A DNA stretch of 64,000 bases, taken from assembly GCF_002302635.1 (NCBI RefSeq), contig NZ_CP022387.1, positions 1,798,001-1,862,000 on the forward strand. Reading direction: 5' to 3'. A program made the translations under genes and the position numbers. The notes below the pieces were generated by a model, which was given only the letters and a program-made list of their open reading frames with translations, was not told the origin of the DNA and made no database searches. How positions within the stretch are numbered: the stretch's first letter is position 1; every line of letters starts with the position of its first letter. This DNA is from Capnocytophaga stomatis (GTDB lineage Bacteria; Bacteroidota; Bacteroidia; Flavobacteriales; Flavobacteriaceae). Positions 60,287 through 64,000 of the stretch are shown one piece after another.

Positions 60287-61102
60287 CTATTTTGAAAGTG
60301 TTCTTAAAGCTTTTTTAATAATGTACTCTGTTGATTTTGTGGGACTTTCTTTTTCCCAACGCTTACACAATTCCTGCACAAAGTCGGGACGAGATTTACT
60401 CGCATCATTGAGCCAATTGCCTACGCTATCTTGCACATATTTAGCAGAATCCGATTTCAATTTCTCCAAAATAGGCAATGCCAATTCAGGCGAATTTTTC
60501 AGGGTCTCGATATGCGAACACCACACCCCACGCGGACGCAAGGCTTCCGAAGAAAAACGACGGATATTTTCATCTTTATTTTCTGCCCAAACCGATAGAA
60601 AATTAATTGAAAATGCCAAATTTTCGCTCAATTCAGGTCTGAGTGCCATCCAAACCACTTCACGCACCCCAAAATGCTTGTCTGCCACCAACGGCTGTAA
60701 CAAGCCGAGCTTTTTTTCAAGCGAAAAATCGGTATTCAGAGCCATAAAATACGTGGCATAACAACGCACCGAATCAGACAAATGTGTGGATAATTTTTCA
60801 AAAACGGCTAAATAATCTGTTGATTTTGCGTATTTTTCGTAAAGAAACGCTCCAATCAACTTGATGGTATTCATCGTTGACGGCTTTTTTTGATTTTCTA
60901 TGAGCTTCTGAATTTCAGAAATATAGGCATTTGAAATCCCTATTTTGGGAAACACCGTAGCCACCAAAGTCGTATGATTTACGGCAAGCCACTCGGTCAA
61001 ATTAACGCTTTCTATCGTACCTTCGTTCAATAATTTTAGTACTTGTTCTGGAATGTTTTCAAGTTTGGTTGCCCCTTTACGGTTTTGTATTTCGTGCGTC
61101 AT
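60287..61102 (-). CDS. DNA alkylation repair-like HEAT protein (AlkD/AlkC type)
   Basis: 271 residues, all helical, no signal. The block REVVWMALRPELSENL, then IRRFSSEALRPRGVW and YVQDSVGNWLNDASKSRPDFVQELCKRWEKE matches the HEAT-like repeats of alkylpurine glycosylases in this superfamily, which remove N3- and N7-alkyl purines without base flipping. The catalytic Asp cannot be placed with certainty. It belongs to the right-hand group of repair and stress genes, 106 bases from the GyrI-like gene. Confidence 0.82.
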   Translation of the reverse strand: MTHEIQNRKGATKLENIPEQVLKLLNEGTIESVNLTEWLAVNHTTLVATVFPKIGISNAYISEIQKLIENQKKPSTMNTIKLIGAFLYEKYAKSTDYLAVFEKLSTHLSDSVRCYATYFMALNTDFSLEKKLGLLQPLVADKHFGVREVVWMALRPELSENLAFSINFLSVWAENKDENIRRFSSEALRPRGVWCSHIETLKNSPELALPILEKLKSDSAKYVQDSVGNWLNDASKSRPDFVQELCKRWEKESPTKSTEYIIKKALRTLSK

Positions 61103-61113
61103 ATTATTTCCTT

Positions 61114-61197
61114 TTAAAAATTAAACGATGTATATACCCCATAGGAGAAGGCTCTTTTTAGTATAAAGCGTCTAATGAGTGCGATGTAGGTGTTCAT
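61114..61197 (-). pseudogene. remnant of a second DUF1697 gene start
   Basis: Read on the minus strand from 61197, the codons give MNTYIALIRRFILKRAFSY and then a stop at 61114. The first seven residues agree with MNTYIVLLRG of the intact DUF1697 gene at 59651-60184 and with the usual family start, also at the DNA level (ATGAACACCTAtATCG). The rest is out of register, so this appears to be a truncated gene start left after a deletion or rearrangement. Confidence 0.45.
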
Positions 61198-61208
61198 TTT
61201 TTTGTTGT

Positions 61209-61655
61209 TTACTTTACGCTTATAAAAACCTCCACTTCGGACTCATCGCCGTTTTGGGATTTTTTGCCATACACCTCAAAATCGTACTGGTAGGCACGAT
61301 GAAGTGTGGCTTCTTGCTCCCAAATGGTTTTCCAAGTCTGCATAATGGCATTGGGCATTTGTCCTTTGGCAATGAATTTCTGAAACTTTGCCTCAGGAAA
61401 TTCTCGCCCTATCATTCCCGCTGGAATTTCATCTAACGAACTGACTTTCTTGCCGATAATCGCGGTATAAGCCCCTTGATAATCACTTTCATAATCGGTG
61501 TAAATCGCAATAATTTCTTCTGAAATGGTATTGGGGATTTTTGCGATGGTGTCGCTCATAAATTGTCCCCAAAGTTTGCCCAAATCTGTTGCGGCTTGTC
61601 CGTTGGCATTGGTTGTGCGTACCGCAATGCCGATAATTTTAAATGCGTGTGTCAT
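61209..61655 (-). CDS. GyrI-like effector-binding domain protein
   Basis: 148 residues. The GyrI/AraC-effector-binding fold (SOUL-like, about residues 5-145): KIIGIAVRTTNANGQAATDLGKLWGQFM, ISEEIIAIYTDYESDYQGAYTAIIG, LHRAYQYDFEVYG. Stand-alone members bind small hydrophobic ligands or act as hydrolases or sequesters of toxic compounds. It is 11 bases from a GNAT gene on the same strand, a likely pair. The ligand is unknown. Confidence 0.85.
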   Translation of the reverse strand: MTHAFKIIGIAVRTTNANGQAATDLGKLWGQFMSDTIAKIPNTISEEIIAIYTDYESDYQGAYTAIIGKKVSSLDEIPAGMIGREFPEAKFQKFIAKGQMPNAIMQTWKTIWEQEATLHRAYQYDFEVYGKKSQNGDESEVEVFISVK

Positions 61656-61666
61656 ATATTTAGATT

Positions 61667-62113
61667 TTATGCAATAAAATAATTAAAATTCACCGTGTTA
61701 AATTCCTCGCTAATGCCACTTTTTCGGTAAAAGGCTAAGGCTTGTGCATTGTCGTTTTGTTCGGTGGAAACAAAAATTTCTTCAATGTCATTTTCAAGGG
61801 CGTATTGCTTTAAAAAATCGATGATTTGAATGCCAATTCCTTGATTTTGAAATGCTTTTTTGATACCAAAATCATAGATGTAAATCATTGATTTTGCGAT
61901 TTGATAATTGTGCAATAAATACGCCGTAAGTCCGCCGATAACTTCGTTGTTTTGTTTGGCAATCAATAAGATACAACACTCATCTCGGATAATTTTTTCA
62001 AGATAATCCTCCTTGGGTATTTGAAAATTTTCCCATTCAAAAGCGTCTTCGTATGCCCAAAGCAGCCCCTTAAACTCTGCTGTATTTTTTGCGATTTTGA
62101 TGGTTAGTTTCAT
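61667..62113 (-). CDS. GNAT-family N-acetyltransferase
   Basis: 148 residues. Acetyl-CoA loop KKAFQNQGIGIQIID (about residues 88-102), then IEEIFVSTEQNDNAQALAFYRKSG (about 110-134), typical of the GNAT fold related to AAC(3)-I type enzymes. The acyl acceptor cannot be read. It ends 11 bases before the GyrI-like gene. A small accessory enzyme, probably for detoxification. Confidence 0.88.
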   Translation of the reverse strand: MKLTIKIAKNTAEFKGLLWAYEDAFEWENFQIPKEDYLEKIIRDECCILLIAKQNNEVIGGLTAYLLHNYQIAKSMIYIYDFGIKKAFQNQGIGIQIIDFLKQYALENDIEEIFVSTEQNDNAQALAFYRKSGISEEFNTVNFNYFIA

Positions 62114-62249
62114 AGTTTATTTTTTGCCAATTTTTCCCAAATGGGTGTTTTTAAAATCATCGCTGTATTTTAAGCCAAACAGGGCGACATTTCTAAAAAT
62201 TTACGATTTTGTTTTCATATCGTTGTTTTTCAATTATATATATTCAATT

Positions 62250-62693
62250 CTAAATCAGTAACTGTTGTAAAATTTGATTAAAATCCGATTGCTTTCCATT
62301 GAGTTTCGCAAAAAAACGCTTGTCAAATTCCTCCACTTCAAAAATTGCTTTTTTGATACAGTCTTCGCCTTTGTCTGTCATTTTCACGATTTTAGCTCGT
62401 GTGTCGGTTTGGTGTTCCTTCCGTATTATGAAAGTTTTCTTTTCTAAATTTCTGACGATTTGCGAAGTGGTCATCGGGTCAATTTGTGTGAAATTTGACA
62501 ATAAAACCTGCGTAATTTCTTCTTTTTTTAAAGAAAACCAGTAAATACTTGCCAAAATCATAAATTGCGGATGCGTTAAATCGAAAGGTTGCAATATTTT
62601 TTTGATTTCGCGTTGCCACAAATTCGTTACCTGCAAAAGTAAAAGTCCGGAACTGTTTTCGGTTGTTAATTGGAATATATTATTCATTTTCAA
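62250..62693 (-). CDS. MarR-family transcriptional regulator
   Basis: 147 residues. Winged helix of the MarR type: LTHPQFMILASIYWFSLKKEEITQVLLSN, then TSQIVRNLEKKTFIIRKEHQTDTRAKIVKMTDKGEDCIKKA, where the DxRAK segment forms the wing. Its start overlaps the end of the EVE gene by 14 bases, so it is the last gene of an SRPBCC-EVE-marR unit and may repress it. Ligand unknown. Confidence 0.9.
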   Translation of the reverse strand: MKMNNIFQLTTENSSGLLLLQVTNLWQREIKKILQPFDLTHPQFMILASIYWFSLKKEEITQVLLSNFTQIDPMTTSQIVRNLEKKTFIIRKEHQTDTRAKIVKMTDKGEDCIKKAIFEVEEFDKRFFAKLNGKQSDFNQILQQLLI

Positions 62694-63105
62694 GCATTTT
62701 TGAAGCGATTAAATTAAAATCATTTTCGTTAATTTCCAAAAATCCGTATCGAAAAGGATAACCCCAGCTCTTTTTATTGGATATAAAATCCAATAAATCA
62801 ATAAGTTGCAAAATAGAAACCTCTTTGCTTTTAAAAAACTCGATATTTCTCCGATACGGACAAAAAGTTTCCGTCATTTGAAACGGATACACCTCATTAT
62901 CAGCAACTTTCCCGATAGCGGTGAATTTCTGACAAGGCTCGGATTTGCCAAAGATTAATTTTGGCGAATAATAAATCACAAAATCGCCCTTTTTCATTAG
63001 CTTTAAGGGAGTTGCCTTTCCGTGACAGGCTTGGGCAAAACCTTCCGCTACGCCTTTTTGCGTGTGGTCTTTACTGGCAACAATAATCCAATATCGCGTC
63101 ATCAA
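62680..63105 (-). CDS. EVE domain-containing protein (UPF0310)
   Basis: 141 residues. The EVE fold is seen in RYWIIVASKDHTQKGVAEGFAQACHGK, LKKGDFVIYYSPKLIFG, and PYRRNIEFFKSKEVSI. EVE domains resemble YTH domains and bind modified bases in DNA or RNA. The gene overlaps the SRPBCC gene by 4 bases (ATGA) and marR by 14 bases, so all three are translated from one message. Role unknown; restriction or translation quality control has been proposed for the family. Confidence 0.9.
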   Translation of the reverse strand: MMTRYWIIVASKDHTQKGVAEGFAQACHGKATPLKLMKKGDFVIYYSPKLIFGKSEPCQKFTAIGKVADNEVYPFQMTETFCPYRRNIEFFKSKEVSILQLIDLLDFISNKKSWGYPFRYGFLEINENDFNLIASKMLENE

Positions 63106-63518
63106 TTTTTAGCGTGTTTGATTTGATTTTCAATATCTTTCGGAAGATTTTCTACGATATCTTTGGCAACTAACTTTATCCAAAGTTTTGATAATAAACC
63201 TTTTACACTCATCGTTACGGTGATTTTCAGTCCGTTAGGCGTTTCTTCGTACAAATGTTCGCCGTACATTTTTGCCAACGGAAATCGCGTTAAATCCGTG
63301 AATTTTCTAAAAGGCTCTAATTCAACGATTTCCATTTTCACTTTGGGAGCTTTTTTAGGTTTTAAGATGAAGAAACTTCCCTCTTTCAGTTCGCCCAATA
63401 ATTTTGCATATTCTATGGTAGTTTTCCAGCGATTCCAATTGTCAATATCTGTGAAAAGTTTCCAAATTTGCTCTTTTGTAATTTCTTGGGTAACAACCGA
63501 ATACGATTTTGTCCACAT
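63102..63518 (-). CDS. SRPBCC-fold protein (polyketide cyclase/START-like)
   Basis: 138 residues. The helix-grip fold is shown by SYSVVTQEITKEQIWKLFTDIDNWNRWKTTIEYAKLLGE at the start and the hydrophobic strands up to the C-terminal helix (LIKLVAKDIVENLPKDIENQIKHA). It binds a hydrophobic ligand in a deep pocket; the family is used in lipid transport, stress response and cyclase reactions. First gene of the overlapping SRPBCC-EVE-marR unit. A TATCTTTG -7 element lies upstream at 63545-63552. Confidence 0.88.
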   Translation of the reverse strand: MWTKSYSVVTQEITKEQIWKLFTDIDNWNRWKTTIEYAKLLGELKEGSFFILKPKKAPKVKMEIVELEPFRKFTDLTRFPLAKMYGEHLYEETPNGLKITVTMSVKGLLSKLWIKLVAKDIVENLPKDIENQIKHAKN

Positions 63519-63544
63519 ATTTTATCTATTTAAAAATTTGGGGA

Positions 63545-63552
63545 CAAAGATA
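63545..63552 (-). promoter_or_regulatory. -7 element of the SRPBCC-EVE-marR operon
   Basis: The minus strand reads TATCTTTG, 26 bases upstream of the start codon. No clear -33. Confidence 0.45.
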
Positions 63553-63609
63553 ATAATAAGTTTTTATATAATAAGTATGATTACTAAATAGAATTCGTTA
63601 TAATAAAAT

Positions 63610-64000
63610 TTAGAATGCTCTTTTGTAATGCAATTGCACAAGTCCTGTGTCGTAAGGGGTTACGCTGATGAGTTTTAGTGGCTGTTCGGGTCTGTTGTCG
63701 TTAAACAATTTTGTGCCGTTGCCCACCAATATCGGAATGACGGAAATGATGAGTTCGTCCAATAAATCGCCCTTCAAAAGTTCATTCACGATTTGAGCCC
63801 CGCCGTCGCAATAGATGTTTTTGCGACTTTCTTTTTTCAATTTTCCGATGAGCAGTGATATATCTCCCGTATAAAAATGAATGTTCCCTGCGGAAGGTCT
63901 TTCGGTTTTCGTCAGTACATAAACCGTTTTTTCCTTATGCGGAAATTCCCCTACCGCATTCACTACCCAATCGTATGTTTTTCGTCCGATAATCAGCGTA
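63610..64000 (-). CDS. dihydrofolate reductase-family (RibD C-terminal-like) protein, partial
   Basis: The frame is open to the right window edge, so the N-terminal part is missing. The visible 130 residues include TLIIGRKTYDWVV (the first strand and helix of the RibD/DHFR fold), then KESRKNIYCDGGAQIVNELLKGDLLDELIISVIPILVGNGTKLF, the nucleotide-binding and family signature. Such proteins use NAD(P)H on unknown pterin- or flavin-like substrates. It runs in the same direction as the stress-gene group before it. Confidence 0.88.
   Translation of the reverse strand, partial: TLIIGRKTYDWVVNAVGEFPHKEKTVYVLTKTERPSAGNIHFYTGDISLLIGKLKKESRKNIYCDGGAQIVNELLKGDLLDELIISVIPILVGNGTKLFNDNRPEQPLKLISVTPYDTGLVQLHYKRAF

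Overview
The window looks like a chromosome segment of a Bacteroidota bacterium of class Flavobacteriia, most likely Capnocytophaga or a close relative; the genus is an inference and was not tested by any search. The signs are an AT-rich genome, promoters with a TAnnTTTG -7 element (often with TTG 17-20 bases upstream) and no strong Shine-Dalgarno sites, a type IX secretion substrate with a type B sorting domain, families typical of this class (DUF4294, DUF6168 next to AtpI, bactofilin), an mDAP-type MurE, and a set of host-glycan hydrolases.

Layout. 1-0.6 kb: end of an ISAs1-type transposase, then a promoter, structured RNA and terminator that look like a small RNA gene. 0.7-5.5 kb: DUF3108 protein, M23 peptidase lipoprotein, pgi and map. 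5.6-16.4 kb, mostly minus strand: a 1418-residue T9SS cargo protein with an internal 284-residue duplication, DUF4294, an AddB-like PD-(D/E)XK nuclease, FixH with a TauE-like protein, a sulfatase and tRNA-Ala(GGC). 16.5-21.3 kb: TauE exporter and a persulfide-dioxygenase/rhodanese protein, an enoyl-CoA hydratase, a tiny membrane protein, a 21-bp tandem array and a helical protein. 21.3-22.1 kb: about 900 bases without a gene, made of repeats. 22.1-31.7 kb: GH20 hexosaminidase, GH29 fucosidase, alanine racemase, initiator tRNA, divergent ccoI and a Crp/Fnr regulator sharing an FNR-like palindrome, a YqiA-like esterase and glycosylasparaginase. 31.8-39.8 kb: membrane XRE regulator, Imm26-domain protein, Tat phosphoesterase, TPR lipoprotein, hemB, an OmpA/HhH envelope pair and era. 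39.9-40.9 kb: DUF6168, AtpI and bactofilin.

41.1-59.6 kb is the division and cell-wall (dcw) cluster on the minus strand, in the order murE, mraY, murD, ftsW, murG, murC, ftsQ, ftsA, ftsZ. It is broken by accessory genes between murE and mraY and between mraY and murD, by a palindromic MITE-like element between murG and murC, and by REP-type palindromes around a RAYT transposase. 59.6-64 kb holds small stress and repair genes (DUF1697, AlkD/AlkC-like, GyrI-like, GNAT, MarR, EVE, SRPBCC) and a partial dihydrofolate-reductase-family gene cut by the window end.

How it fits together. The hexosaminidase, fucosidase, glycosylasparaginase and sulfatase suggest harvest of host glycoproteins at the cell surface or periplasm. 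CcoI, FixH, the HCxGMCG TauE-like protein and the Crp/Fnr regulator point to micro-oxic respiration, though no cbb3 oxidase genes are in the window. The TauE and persulfide-dioxygenase genes form a sulfur-detoxification pair. At least five families of short repeats are scattered through the accessory stretches: two 21-bp arrays, a 150-bp TIR element, a 133-bp palindromic element, a 294-bp direct repeat and GCGTATGC-type REPs.
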